A stretch of DNA of 64,000 nucleotides, from positions 23,469,743 to 23,533,742 of the forward strand of contig NC_069129.1 in NCBI RefSeq assembly GCF_026914265.1, given 5' to 3'. Made by a program: the position numbers and the translations under genes. A model generated the notes under the pieces. It was not told the DNA's origin and did no database searches. It worked only from the letters and a program-made list of their open reading frames with translations. Below are positions 12,061 to 22,345 of the stretch, in pieces (the stretch's first letter is position 1; each line of letters begins with the position of its first letter). Source of the DNA: Mya arenaria (taxonomy: Eukaryota > Mollusca > Bivalvia > Myida > Myidae).

Positions 12061-14164
12061 TTGTCGATTTTTATAGTGTATCCATGTTCCAAGCAGGCAA
12101 CATTCACTTTGCGATTCATAAATATATATTTAATATCCATATGTAAGCCACCTAACATTTCGTTCTCTTTTTTATCTTTATCCATGTTTATTGCTTACGA
12201 TTGCTCTATTTGTAAAGTGTATCCATGATTAAAAGCGATCTCTATTGTATTTTTACGAGTTATCGATGCAAATATCGATAAAAAGTTGATCCGGGTTTGA
12301 AGGCCAAACCTTGTATCGTTAACAATGTATCGAAAAATATAGTTCACAAACGTTACTAGGCGATAACTTTTATTGTGAACGATTTATAGTGTATGAGTTA
12401 AGATAAAAGCGTTGATTTTAAACGATTTATCGATATTAATGGAATGTTCATTTTTCAAGACGATCACTTTTGTTTTTACGATATATACAGAGTATTCATG
12501 TTTTTAGCCGTTTAATCTTTTTTGATTTACTAATATTAAAAGCGGCGGAATGGGAAGTAAATCAATGTTTTAAGATGGTTATTTTTGTGTTAACGAGTTA
12601 CCGTTATCAGAAGTGGATCAAGGTTTCAAGCTGGTAAGAAGGCTTAAGTTTAAATATGTACCGATGTTTAAACTATATACATGTATCAAGTCTTTATCTT
12701 TTACGTAAAAATGTAAAGCATTAATATAATAATTGTGTTCTGTATAATTCAAACGTGTATATATTACTTTTAACAATCGTATAGTATTATTTACCATCTG
12801 TTTGGAAGTTTCAATGTCAAATACTATTATGAATTCAACGTACGTTTTACCTGACGCTTCACCTCACCGCTTCACGTGATATTTCTTAACCATTAGGTTT
12901 GTGAAGAAGAACAAAATGGTTTGATAAGTGGTCACCAGGCCGGACAAGTGGGTTTTCTCCGGGTACTCCGGTTTTCCAACAATACAAGACGACACTCTCG
13001 CTTAACATCGTGCCAACGGAAGTGATTAATATGAAATAATAAATGATGTTGTAGTAATTTGTTTCCCAATTTTGGTTAAACTTAAGTTAAACTGTTTGCT
13101 TTTTATATATGTTTATATGCTTTATGGGAGTTGTTTGTGATGTTTAATACTTATATCTGTTTTTGAAGATAGTGCCGTTAACTATATGATTGCCTCAACT
13201 GATTGTTTTCAATATATAAGAACTATTTCAAAGTTTAAAACAGTTGCAAAGAGCATTTGTTTAACATGGCTTCTAATTGCAAATATGTAAAAGTCTTCTT
13301 TGCTATTTTATTATCAAACCATCCAGAAACATTATACAAATGAATAGTTAAAGGGATGTTATCATGCTCAATATTTATAATATGCCTGAATGGATGCATT
13401 CCCGTGACACAACGTATGACGCACTAATGCTGTATGGAATGTATATATTTTGGACCGGTGGTTAAACAATCGACTTTACTTGGCTTGACATGAGTGAATC
13501 CATGTTTCAAGCCTATCTTTTTATTTTAACGATTAATATATCGATTATTCATATATTCAGTGTATCAATGTTTTAAACAACTAACATTGTTTTTTTTTAA
13601 AATGTCTGTTTCATGATGTTTTTTATGTTAATTGATGTATCGCTGTAAACGCTTTCTTGTGTATTGCATGTTGGCTTGTCTCTTAATCTTAATAAATCCT
13701 AGAACTGAACGTTTAGCTTTTATCTGCCTTGCCCATTGCAAAATATGAAAAAGCATTGCGGAGCGAACGCCTACTCTCGTCTGTTTATTTCGTTTAGAAA
13801 CGGGACATAACTCAACACTATTTTTTTAAGTTGAGGCCTTGCAACTCATGTGTTTATTGTCTTTTGCAGATCTTGTACCAATGTCCATTTGAATACATTG
13901 AATGTGTTAAGTGATATATTATGGTAAAATGAGTTTTTGTCGAAAGGTATATGTCGGAGAAATTGGACTCGCTAGCATTTGTGTATGATCTCTGGCAACA
14001 TGTATACCAAGTTTTATTTAGATACCTGGAATGGTTTTTGAGTTATGGCCAGGGTTGACGTTTATGCACAACGCAGACATATAGGACGTTGGCGCCAATG
14101 CCGATGGCGCTGACTCTTAGGACAAATATACCAAGGCTATGAAAACTGTCACAAGATGAGAAAA

Positions 14165-14260
14165 ATCTGCAGCCATACTGAGGCTCGATCCCGTGAGAGG
14201 GCGAGTGGTCTACCGACTTAGCTTCCTGGCTGCTTAAATACATTCGCAATACCTTATTAG
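14165..14260 (-). mobile_element. tRNA-derived SINE head (minus strand)
   Basis: On the minus strand a pol III A-box-like sequence (AAGTCGGTAGACCA, 14206-14219) is followed by a B-box-like CGGGATCGAGCCT (14181-14193), with spacing as in tRNA genes. The tRNA fold itself is not kept. The body probably continues to about 13950 ('accaagttttatttagatac', a common molluscan repeat motif). Boundaries are uncertain. Confidence 0.45.
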
Positions 14261-14544
14261 GTAACGAACCGTGGCTCAATATCTCGATTTTATTCTTCGA
14301 AAAACAGAGGAGCTAAAAAGCAAAAGGTATAATATGCATTGACTCAGTAATATTACACTAGATTATATTTTCTAGTTGTATGTTTTGTGACTAGTATAAA
14401 CATTTAATACATTGTTAACTAATCTGACAAAGTAGTACTCAAAATAACATTCTTCAAAACTACAATATTAAAGGAATGTATTTGACGACTGTTGTGAAGT
14501 AGTTTTTTTATACAAATGACTTCGTATCTTGTTATAACGACTTA

Positions 14545-14952
14545 GTACTTGGGGGTTACCTCTACGTTTATTATTATTTGTTTTATTGATAAGTTTCCTC
14601 AAGTTAATGCATACTTTGATAAGATTTAACTTCTTGGTTTTATCTTTATTAAGGATTGATGGGATAAGAGTGAGGCTTCTTCACATTAACTGGTTTAAAC
14701 CCCCTTTAAGTTTACATTTTATTGACCGTTCCAAGGCGGTACCTAACAATTCTTGATAAACATACCTAGTTTTTTTATATATAGTATGTATGCATTGTGC
14801 TGTTTGCGGAGTTTTGTGCAGTTCTTCTATGTTTCTTGTTTGTAATTTTATGTTATATGTCCTTGGCGTTTACCCAGTGCCATTAAACCGGGTTTATGGT
14901 TAAACATTTTGCTACTGAGCTTGTTTGTTTCTGCAGCTTTTTGCATAAATAT
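14545..14952 (+). repeat. Interspersed repeat family, copy 3 (near full length)
   Basis: Collinear with the minus strand of 3953-4396 over nearly its whole length, including 'gataagtttcctcaagttaa', 'gaccgttccaaggcggtacc' and 'attaaaccgggtttatg'. It ends at 'agctttttgcataaatatt', a few bases before the Ngaro-type element begins. Confidence 0.8.
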
Positions 14953-14961
14953 TAGAATCTT

Positions 14962-15750
14962 TTTTATTATTAAATGGATTTGAATAAATCAGACAAACCA
15001 TACAATAACTTATTGTTTATTATGTAACAAAAACGAAACAACACCAGCAATGCGATTGTCCATAGAATGGCAATATACATATATAGTAAAGAGATTATCA
15101 GAGTGGCGTAAATGGCCATGTGGCTTGTGACGTAAAATCCCGGCACCAGTTGAACAAGTTATGCGTATCGAAAGTGAAAATTTTTCGCCGTGCATACACG
15201 TACAGTAAAACAAACAGACGTCCCTGACTTGACACATGTTTTGAATGGGCAGAAAAACACCACGCGGTTTTCTGCCACATGCAAGTCTGGGGACTGACAC
15301 GGAAACTAGCTTGACACATGACTGGCCAGTGAACCAGAGCACTGGCACCTGCATGCAAGCGTACATTTATACACATGACACAACAAGCTTGACACATGTC
15401 TGGTCGGTGAACCAAAGCACCGGCACCTGCATGCAAGCGTGCATTTATACACATGACACAACAAGCTTGACACATGTCTGGTCGGTGAACCAAAGCACCG
15501 GCACCTGCATGCAAGCGTACTTACACATAGACACGTTTAACACATTTACAGCACGGCGTTACCTAACTTATGCAAATAAATAAGAACTAATTGGAATGCA
15601 GTCCCAGCACCACGAGTAAGACAATTGAGCCGAAGTTCCTTTACCCGCAGTTTGGGAGAGCAGACCTTGTATAATAAGTATTGGTTAGAAATCTGGCTAA
15701 ATTCAGTTTAAACGATTTGTTATTCGCCTGCCGCCAGAATTTTACGCCCA
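14962..15750 (-). repeat. Outer long direct repeat (B2), 3' end of the Ngaro-type element
   Basis: Second copy of the 785-bp repeat, with the same internal 78-bp tandem units (15312-15520). Its outer edge abuts the interspersed repeat ending at 14952. Confidence 0.85.
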
Positions 15751-16445
15751 CACGACTTAAAAGGACAAAAAAAAAGAAAAAAAAGAAAAGAAAAGAGTAC
15801 ATGTTCATAGTTTAAAGCTTTAAAACACTGTTGTGTCTGCATTGTTCCAACAAAAAGGCATTGCCGTATGCTCCTTATGACCATTGATTAGTGGTTAGTT
15901 TGGCGACACACTGCACTATCTTGGTATGATTGTTTTTGAAGCCTGGTCCGGTGGTGTGCGGTGTGAGCTGAAACCCGAGTGGCTTTGGCCCCTAGTTAGG
16001 CATAGCTTGCTCGCTGATGTTGCTACGAGTGATATGCTGTCTCTCAGAACGCAAGCTGCCGAAAACTGCAATTATAAAGAACTCACCAGCAGCATTTTGA
16101 ATGAAACGGCATTATGAACGATTAACATGTACACAATATTTAAGTGATGTTTCATACGGGTCATTCAGATTATATTAATATTTTAATCGGGTGTGGTGGG
16201 TGGGTAAATAATATTTTTTCGGTATTTTTCCCACGTGTTACTCCTTCGAAGGTTAGCGAGAAAAGAACGTGCTGGGCTAGTCACGTGGTCAAGTAATCGG
16301 ATGACCGGAGCGTTCCGCATGTTGATTTCCGGGCAACCACGTGTGTTTACCCGTATCTACGAAGTATTTCCGAGAAATCGTAGATAAAAACAGAAAACAA
16401 TTTATTCCGTCTTAATAAATGAAATTATTTCCATGTGTAAATAAT

Positions 16446-17233
16446 TTTTATTATTAAATAGATTTGAATAAATCAGACAAACCATACAATAACTTATTGT
16501 TTATTATGTAACAAAAACGAAACAACACCAGCAATGCGATTGTCCATAGCATGGCAATATACATATATAGTAAAGAGATTATCAGAGTGGCGTAAATGGT
16601 CATGTGGCTTGTGACGTAAAATCCCGGCACCAGTTGAACAAGTTATGCGTATCGAAAGTGAAAATTTTTCGCCGTGCATACACGTACAGTAAAACAAACA
16701 GACGTCCCTGACTTGACACATGTTTTGAATGGGCAGAAAAACACCACGCGGTTTTCTGCCACATGCAAGTCTGGGGACTGACACGGAAACTAGCTTGACA
16801 CATGACTGGCCAGTGAACCAGAGCACTGGCACCTGCATGCAAGCGTACATTTATACACATGACACAACAAGCTTGACACATGTCTGGTCGGTGAACCAAA
16901 GCACCGGCACCTGCATGCAAGCGTGCATTTATACACATGACACAACAAGCTTGACACATGTCTGGTCGGTGAATCAAAGCACCGGCACCTGCATGCAAGC
17001 GTACTTACACATAGACACGTTTAACACATTTACAGCACGGCGTTACCTAACTAATGCAAATAAATAAGAACTAATTGGAATGCAGTCCCAGCACCACGAG
17101 TAAGACAACTGAGCCGAAGTTCCTTTACCCGCAGTTTGGGAGAGCAGACCTTGTATAATAAGTATTGGTTAGAAATCTGGCTAAATTCAGTTTAAAAGAT
17201 TTGTTATTCGCCTGCCGCCAGAATTTTACGCCA
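16446..17233 (-). repeat. Inner long direct repeat (B1) of the Ngaro-type element
   Basis: Nearly identical to 14962-15750 (about seven differences). It contains three tandem 78-bp units built on 'cacctgcatgcaagcgt' and 'gcttgacacatgtctggtcg'. Frames through this block on both strands (up to ~138 residues) are products of the repeat, not genes. Confidence 0.85.
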
Positions 17234-17332
17234 CAATAAATTTTCTAAATTTATCCACCAAATTTCTGAATATATATATATATATCTTTTAAACCGCGAG
17301 ATTATGTTAATGTAATTGCGCTTTACGGAGCG

Positions 17333-17875
17333 TTATTCTATGTGCTTAAGCAGAACATCTCTTAGTGCGTCGATATACATAGCATTACCCACTGCCGACA
17401 GGTGAACGCCGTCGGCCGCGAAGAAACCAGGAGTATCTAAACCTATATCTATGGATAGCGAGTCGTGTGCGCCTGTCGACCTTACCCAACTGCGCCCGTG
17501 GCGATTAACGCGGATTCTCTTTTTATTGATTTGTGATGACGTTAACTGGCGTGGGTTTCGCCATTGAAATCTATTTAGTATATCTACCCAGACTATAACG
17601 GCGCTGGAAAATGCGGATCTAAGGTAGCGTATTTCGCGAGTAATTGAGTTAAATATTTTCGTTAGCGGAAACACAGTTAAATCGTTGCCGCCTAGGTGCA
17701 AAACTATTATTTTGGGTGGCTCGCACAAAAGGACATTGGATTCTACGGACCTGCGGAAACGTTCCCATCCGATGCCCCCGACGCCCAGCCAGGCGATGGT
17801 CCGCGGCAACCGCAGGTTCGGCGAGCCCCTCTCCTGTGCGTACCGTCCCGCGCGCCTGGGTAGCGAGTCGCCCAA
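17333..17875 (-). CDS. SGNH-type hydrolase frame of the Ngaro-type element
   Basis: About 180 residues with the three SGNH landmarks: GDS near the N-terminus (the frame enters as IWVLGDS, without an ATG at that point), GGND in the middle and DGVH near the C-terminus. Hydrolase frames are known in animal Ngaro elements, but their role in the life cycle is not known. It lies between the recombinase and the inner long repeat. Confidence 0.75.
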   Translation of the reverse strand: MGDSLPRRAGRYAQERGSPNLRLPRTIAWLGVGGIGWERFRRSVESNVLLCEPPKIIVLHLGGNDLTVFPLTKIFNSITREIRYLRSAFSSAVIVWVDILNRFQWRNPRQLTSSQINKKRIRVNRHGRSWVRSTGAHDSLSIDIGLDTPGFFAADGVHLSAVGNAMYIDALRDVLLKHIE

Positions 17876-18052
17876 AACCCAGATATCTATATTACAGAAT
17901 TAGACATACCGTGTTACGAGTGAAATAATTATTTAATGTAGGGTTGCGTTGTATTTGTATTTCAGTGCGGGTTTTGTATATTCTATTCGTTAATAAATGT
18001 TATTTAATTGTACGAATGTAATGCGTGAGGCCCAGATATCGCCCCTTCTAGC

Positions 18053-19105
18053 TTACACACGGATATATTTCTTGTATGCTTGGGACGACCAACGACCAAG
18101 TTTCATAATGTCTGTCTTTTGTACGCCGCGTATGGCTAGGTCGGTCGCACGGCCGATACGGAAGCTGTGAGTCTTAAAGTTTTGGGTACTGTGGCCGGCT
18201 CTCGTTAGACATTTGTTTAAGACAGCGGTTACCTGTTGTCTAGTGACCGGAAGTCCGTTGCTGTGACTAAAGGCTGATGTTCCCGCAGGTTTAAGTGACA
18301 GGTACTCTAACATAGCTAATACTGGACATGGGTGTGTTTTTTCCCGGGGGAGTTTCAACGTGATCGGTGGACCGTGCTGACTGGTTTTATGTATTCGTAA
18401 GGTCACCGACATGAATTGCTCGTTGGTTGTGATGGCTACGTCTTTTCGCTTAATTTGATTAGACGAACCGCTAAGTGTGGTCGCTACCAGTTCGCTGATG
18501 CGGAAGAGGCCGAAATAGGCCATTGAGAATATTGCCTTAAAAACCTTAGCTTCGAATTCGTTATAACACACACTAGGCAATGCTGCGATGATTTCGGTCA
18601 ATATTGATTTTGTGATGGGGCGTCTCGCATCCCGCGAATGTCCTTTAGCTCTCACACAACCTTCGAGTAACCCATTGACCACAAACATAGAGTGTATGTC
18701 CTGAAAGCCGTTTATTTTGTGTATGTAATTTAAACCCGCCACGTAAGTTTTTATTGTATTCGCTGCGCAGTTATTTTCGAAACAGTATGCTATGAACCAA
18801 ACTAAATAAGGTGCGGGTATCGGCATGTTTTGTTTTAAGTTATATTTCGCGAGGAATGCTTGGAACGCGTTTAACGCTGTGGTATATGTCCTGCGCGTGT
18901 TGTCTGCTAAAGAACATCGCAAAAGTGTGTCAGCTCTTTTTTGAAGATTTCCCAAAGATGGGGCGGGACGGGATGGGGTTCCGCGTCCGCTTCCGGTGCT
19001 TGCTTTCGGAAACGCGCGATCTGGAAGCGTGAAAGGGCATCGCATATTAAGTTTTTTGAACCAGGTACGTGAGACGCCCTCAAAAGAATATTGAACTGGA
19101 GGCAT
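18053..19105 (-). CDS. Tyrosine recombinase of the Ngaro-type element
   Basis: About 350 residues with the YR catalytic signature: an arginine in the FRISEL block, HSFRIG (H-x-x-R), LGRW and a terminal tyrosine in YKKYI. It would integrate a circular DNA form, replacing the integrase of LTR elements. Confidence 0.85.
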   Translation of the reverse strand: MPPVQYSFEGVSRTWFKKLNMRCPFTLPDRAFPKASTGSGRGTPSRPAPSLGNLQKRADTLLRCSLADNTRRTYTTALNAFQAFLAKYNLKQNMPIPAPYLVWFIAYCFENNCAANTIKTYVAGLNYIHKINGFQDIHSMFVVNGLLEGCVRAKGHSRDARRPITKSILTEIIAALPSVCYNEFEAKVFKAIFSMAYFGLFRISELVATTLSGSSNQIKRKDVAITTNEQFMSVTLRIHKTSQHGPPITLKLPREKTHPCPVLAMLEYLSLKPAGTSAFSHSNGLPVTRQQVTAVLNKCLTRAGHSTQNFKTHSFRIGRATDLAIRGVQKTDIMKLGRWSSQAYKKYIRV

Positions 19106-19674
19106 TTCAATGTCAAAACCCGAAGAATATCCATCACTTTATCCGACTTGGCTGAAAATGAGTTTAGGATGTGGACGACACTTATATTATCGCAATTAAA
19201 TCTTACTTTTTTGTTTCTGAGCCCCTCCCCCCAAATGAAAATAGCAACCATAATAGGGAAAATCTCTAGGACCGTGATATCTTTGAGTAAACCTTCCTTC
19301 TCCCATGATTCGGGCCAGCGGGCGCATGCCCAGTGCCCCCGGAAGTAGATGCCAAATCCTAGTCCGTTTCCCCCGGCGCTATCCGTATATAACTCTGCGC
19401 CGTCGTTTGTTAGCCAGAATTGGTCATGAAATACTGAAATGCCGTTGAATTTTTTAAAGAAATTGAGCCATAATTTTAAGTCTACCTTAACGGACCTTAT
19501 TAAACGGACGTGGTGGAAAGGCTTGGTTAGACCGCATGTTGAGTTAATCAGTCTCCTGCAGAAGGGGCGCCCTAACGGTATCGCACGACAACAAAAATTG
19601 AGGGACCCGATCAGTGATTGCATTTCTTTCAGATAAGTTGATTGTTTGGCCATGATATTTTGGATATACCCCAC
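18907..19674 (-). CDS. RNase H frame of the Ngaro-type element
   Basis: About 255 residues. It holds the end of the RT region and an RNase H domain (LYTDSAGG, then an acidic helix, then FNCDN and a C-terminal DALSR). It overlaps the recombinase frame at its 3' end. The role by family is removal of RNA from the RNA-DNA hybrid. Confidence 0.8.
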   Translation of the reverse strand: MGYIQNIMAKQSTYLKEMQSLIGSLNFCCRAIPLGRPFCRRLINSTCGLTKPFHHVRLIRSVKVDLKLWLNFFKKFNGISVFHDQFWLTNDGAELYTDSAGGNGLGFGIYFRGHWACARWPESWEKEGLLKDITVLEIFPIMVAIFIWGEGLRNKKVRFNCDNISVVHILNSFSAKSDKVMDILRVLTLKCLQFNILLRASHVPGSKNLICDALSRFQIARFRKQAPEADAEPHPVPPHLWEIFKKELTHFCDVL

Positions 19675-19689
19675 TATTTTTTCGACTTT

Positions 19690-20628
19690 TTACGTCGGTA
19701 CGCGTACTACCATTTCCCTTGTGTCAAGTTCGAGACCTAGGAAAACTAAGACCTCTGTAGGGCCCTCGGTTTTTTCATGGGCTAAGGGGACTTTTAATTC
19801 CTGCATTAATTCTATGAACAACTGGAGTAGGGCGTTAGCCGCTGTTGTGTCTTTGTCCCCGCCTAGAAAGTCATCTAGATAGTGAATTAGCATTCCCGAG
19901 TCTGATTTGATTTTTACGCAAAATTCCAGGAAAGTTGAAAAACGCTCAAAAGTCGCACAGCTGATTGAAGCGCCAAAAGGAAGTGTTTTGTCAATGAAAT
20001 ACCGGTCATTAAATTTATAGCCGAGGAGTTCAAAGTCCTCCGGTCGTATCGGTAGCAATTTAAATGCGTTCTTTATGTCGACTTTAAAAATATTACAATT
20101 CCTGCCCAGGGTTTGTATCATTTTGACCGCCTCGTCGAAACTTGTATATTGTACGGATGCGTTTTTCGGATCGATGTGGTCATTTACTGAGGATCCGGCA
20201 GGGTAGGATAGGTGGTGTATCATTCTGAACTCATTTGGCTCTTTCTTTGGTACCAAGCCTATGGGTGAAACTACAAGGTTTTTGAATGGTTTAACAACAA
20301 AAGGACCCGCTTCTCTGCCAGCTAAAATTTCTTTATTAATTTTATCGATTACAATATCTGGCTGTTCTCTGGCTGATTTAAGATTAGTGGCTTTCCTACC
20401 CAGGCGTGGGCCCTGGTATTGCAGACTAAACCCGTGTTTAAACCCGTTTTCTAAGAAAATTGCCTCCTGTTCGTCATAGGAAGATAAGTGAATGTGTAAT
20501 GTAGTCAAATCGATTGGTGAAAGCGCGATGTCCCAAGTATTCGGGTTAGAAATGACGTGGTGTTGCTCCCCTAATGTTGTCATTGAATGAGGTGGGATGG
20601 CGCCCGCGAAAGGGCTGGCGCGGGACAT
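19690..20628 (-). CDS. Reverse transcriptase frame of the Ngaro-type element
   Basis: About 312 residues with the RT palm motifs in order (FKVDIKNAFKLLPI, then YLDD), resembling DIRS/Ngaro reverse transcriptases. It would copy the element's RNA. RNase H follows immediately downstream. Confidence 0.85.
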   Translation of the reverse strand: MSRASPFAGAIPPHSMTTLGEQHHVISNPNTWDIALSPIDLTTLHIHLSSYDEQEAIFLENGFKHGFSLQYQGPRLGRKATNLKSAREQPDIVIDKINKEILAGREAGPFVVKPFKNLVVSPIGLVPKKEPNEFRMIHHLSYPAGSSVNDHIDPKNASVQYTSFDEAVKMIQTLGRNCNIFKVDIKNAFKLLPIRPEDFELLGYKFNDRYFIDKTLPFGASISCATFERFSTFLEFCVKIKSDSGMLIHYLDDFLGGDKDTTAANALLQLFIELMQELKVPLAHEKTEGPTEVLVFLGLELDTREMVVRVPT

Positions 20629-21577
20629 TGAAATGTTGTGACGTATGAAATGACTGGGCGCGCTGTGGTACGCGGTTAGATAATGTGCATACTGATGCTG
20701 AGTGACCTTGGCCGCAGGAAGAGCAAATGTGCCGAAACCTACAGTTAGGCCACGTGCAGCTGCCCATGTTGAAAAAATGGCACACTCTCGCCATTCTGCT
20801 TGGAAAGGTTCCCCTTGGGCTTGGGGCAGGCGTGGCCGCGGCCGGCATTAACATGCATCGCCACCATAAGTCCGTGTTAATATGTGCCCATGATGAGGGT
20901 TCGAATGCCTGCCGTAGCCTAAACTGTTCGTCGTAGCTGCGCCACGCCAGCCCGCCCTGGCGTCCCGCGCATTCTCTAATCGTCCACATGTATTGCAGTA
21001 GCTCGGATGCTTTAGATGGATTGGCCTGAATGTATATGGACATGTATATAATAAAAGCATCGGTCCATTTCTCGATCGTGCCGATTTTATCCCTACATTC
21101 CCTCGGCCTAGAGAGCAACTGGCCTTCCGCCGTCAATTGTAAAGTTGTTCCCGAACAGAAATCGGTAAGTTCGAGCGAACCTTTCAGAAGCAGAGCCAAA
21201 TTTACGAATTCTCCCCTCCTGATCTGACTTCTAATTAGGTCGGGGACGTGGGCTGCTACGTCGTCGGGGGCTAACCTAATTGGACTAGGTCCCCCCGGCG
21301 CGCAAGGCAGATGTGTAATGGGGGCAGGCAGAGGAGGGACGGTGGAGGACGCTGCTACAAGTTCGGGGGTATTCCCCGCTACCGCACCACACCCTATGTT
21401 AAACGATGTATTTGTTTCTAACACATTTGATCTTTGAAGAATCTCTTCAAAGTCAACAACGTTTTTATTACCTTTGGACACGTCGTCCAGCGGGCTGCTC
21501 AGCTCTTCCTCTGGCTCCGTTTCTGCTTGCCTAGTTTTCCTCCTCTTAGCTCCTCTCCCCCGTCCTGGCATTTTCAC
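20546..21577 (-). CDS. gag-like frame of the Ngaro-type element
   Basis: About 343 residues with a basic N-terminus and a C-terminal cysteine/histidine zinc-knuckle-like cluster near residues 270-305. It is a structural nucleic-acid-binding protein by position and composition. It overlaps the start of the RT frame. Part of the element at 14962-21652; treated as a fossil. Confidence 0.75.
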   Translation of the reverse strand: MKMPGRGRGAKRRKTRQAETEPEEELSSPLDDVSKGNKNVVDFEEILQRSNVLETNTSFNIGCGAVAGNTPELVAASSTVPPLPAPITHLPCAPGGPSPIRLAPDDVAAHVPDLIRSQIRRGEFVNLALLLKGSLELTDFCSGTTLQLTAEGQLLSRPRECRDKIGTIEKWTDAFIIYMSIYIQANPSKASELLQYMWTIRECAGRQGGLAWRSYDEQFRLRQAFEPSSWAHINTDLWWRCMLMPAAATPAPSPRGTFPSRMARVCHFFNMGSCTWPNCRFRHICSSCGQGHSASVCTLSNRVPQRAQSFHTSQHFNVPRQPFRGRHPTSFNDNIRGATPRHF

Positions 21578-22239
21578 AAACTTTTAACTTAACTTCAAAA
21601 CAAATAAATAATATTTTTTCGGTATTATATGTAAATAATTTTTATTATTTAAACACGTTTCAATGCATGCCCCACTCCATCCCAAATCCGAAGAGGTCCC
21701 CCTCAAACGTCTAATATTGAACAAACTCCTTGTTAATTAATATTACACTTCGATAGAAAAATAATATTTGGTACTTAAATGGTAAGGAGGAATCTCCCTT
21801 CACATCTAGATGGCATAATCGCATCAGTGCAGTTGATACTTAATTTGGAAAAAGGGAATCATTGTAGTCTTTAAAGAATATCTAAATAATTCCAAAACAA
21901 CAATCACACCGTTTTAGTTCGTATTTAGCATTGCTATAATTATACACCAAAATAAAAGCAACAAGTGATTTTAAGCAATCTTTGAGTAGTATGATTCAAA
22001 GTCTTAAACAACGCAAAAGCCATCTTAAAAATGTTTGTCCACAATTCTAAAATTCATTCGTAAAATATCAAAACCAATTGAAGATATAAATTTACTTACA
22101 TTTAAAATGGGGCGAATTTAGTCAAACGAAGCAAGCGAAAGCTCCTTGAATTTTTAGTACATCTTCTATAACAAAATAAGAGTTTATCGTTGAAACTCAT
22201 TTTAGTATGACGTCGCGTTTCCATAACTGAGTCGATTTA

Positions 22240-22345
22240 ATATGGCTTCGCCACTCGTTAAAATATGTTTTTCTATGAAACTCGTGAAATAAAATACGAT
22301 CTTACACTGGAATAAACAAATTTTCTGTTTCTTTTATGCTTATTT
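22240..22345 (+). repeat. Short interspersed repeat 'cactcgtgaaataaaatacg', copy 1
   Basis: A ~100-bp block with 'cgccactcgttaaaatatg', 'actcgtgaaataaaatacga' and 'tcttacactggaataaacaa' recurs in direct orientation at 24484-24580 and, more diverged, around 9520-9620. Its two halves are roughly repeated, which suggests the end of a small DNA element. Class unresolved. Confidence 0.65.

Larger units (their letters stand above)
5225..13990 (+). repeat. Left arm of a large inverted duplication
   Basis: This arm matches the reverse complement of 24750-31125 in a collinear series of blocks: 5225-5262 with 31099-31125; 6279-6352 with about 30870-30945; 6590-6920 with 29749-30090; 7091-7165 with 29465-29545; 7783-7910 with 28803-28931; 9774-10189 with 27936-28351; 10314-10345 with about 27775-27812; 11440-12060 with 26620-27400; 12900-13790 with 24962-25760; and 13870-13990 with about 24750-24880. 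Both arms carry a full TNF-ligand gene. The left arm is about 2.4 kb longer, mainly through insertions, including the repeat copy at 10797 and longer introns. Confidence 0.9.
14962..21652 (-). mobile_element. Ngaro-type tyrosine-recombinase retroelement
   Basis: A retroelement fossil of the YR class (DIRS/Ngaro group), read on the minus strand. Parts in order: gag-like frame, reverse transcriptase, RNase H, tyrosine recombinase and SGNH hydrolase. This order, with a hydrolase rather than a methyltransferase frame, points to Ngaro. Split direct repeats: a ~785-bp repeat occurs twice (16446-17233 and 14962-15750), separated by unique sequence (15751-16445). Short stretches of that separator recur at the 5' side (21605-21652). 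No target-site duplication is expected for this class and none was seen. The two long repeats differ at only about seven positions, so the insertion is recent. It looks close to whole, with at most one or two breaks. Confidence 0.85.

Noticed and set aside
15098-15583. Frames of 112-138 residues on both strands (and their twins at 16600-17067)
   Set aside because: They lie inside the duplicated long repeats of the Ngaro-type element and follow its 78-bp units; open on both strands, hence not genes.
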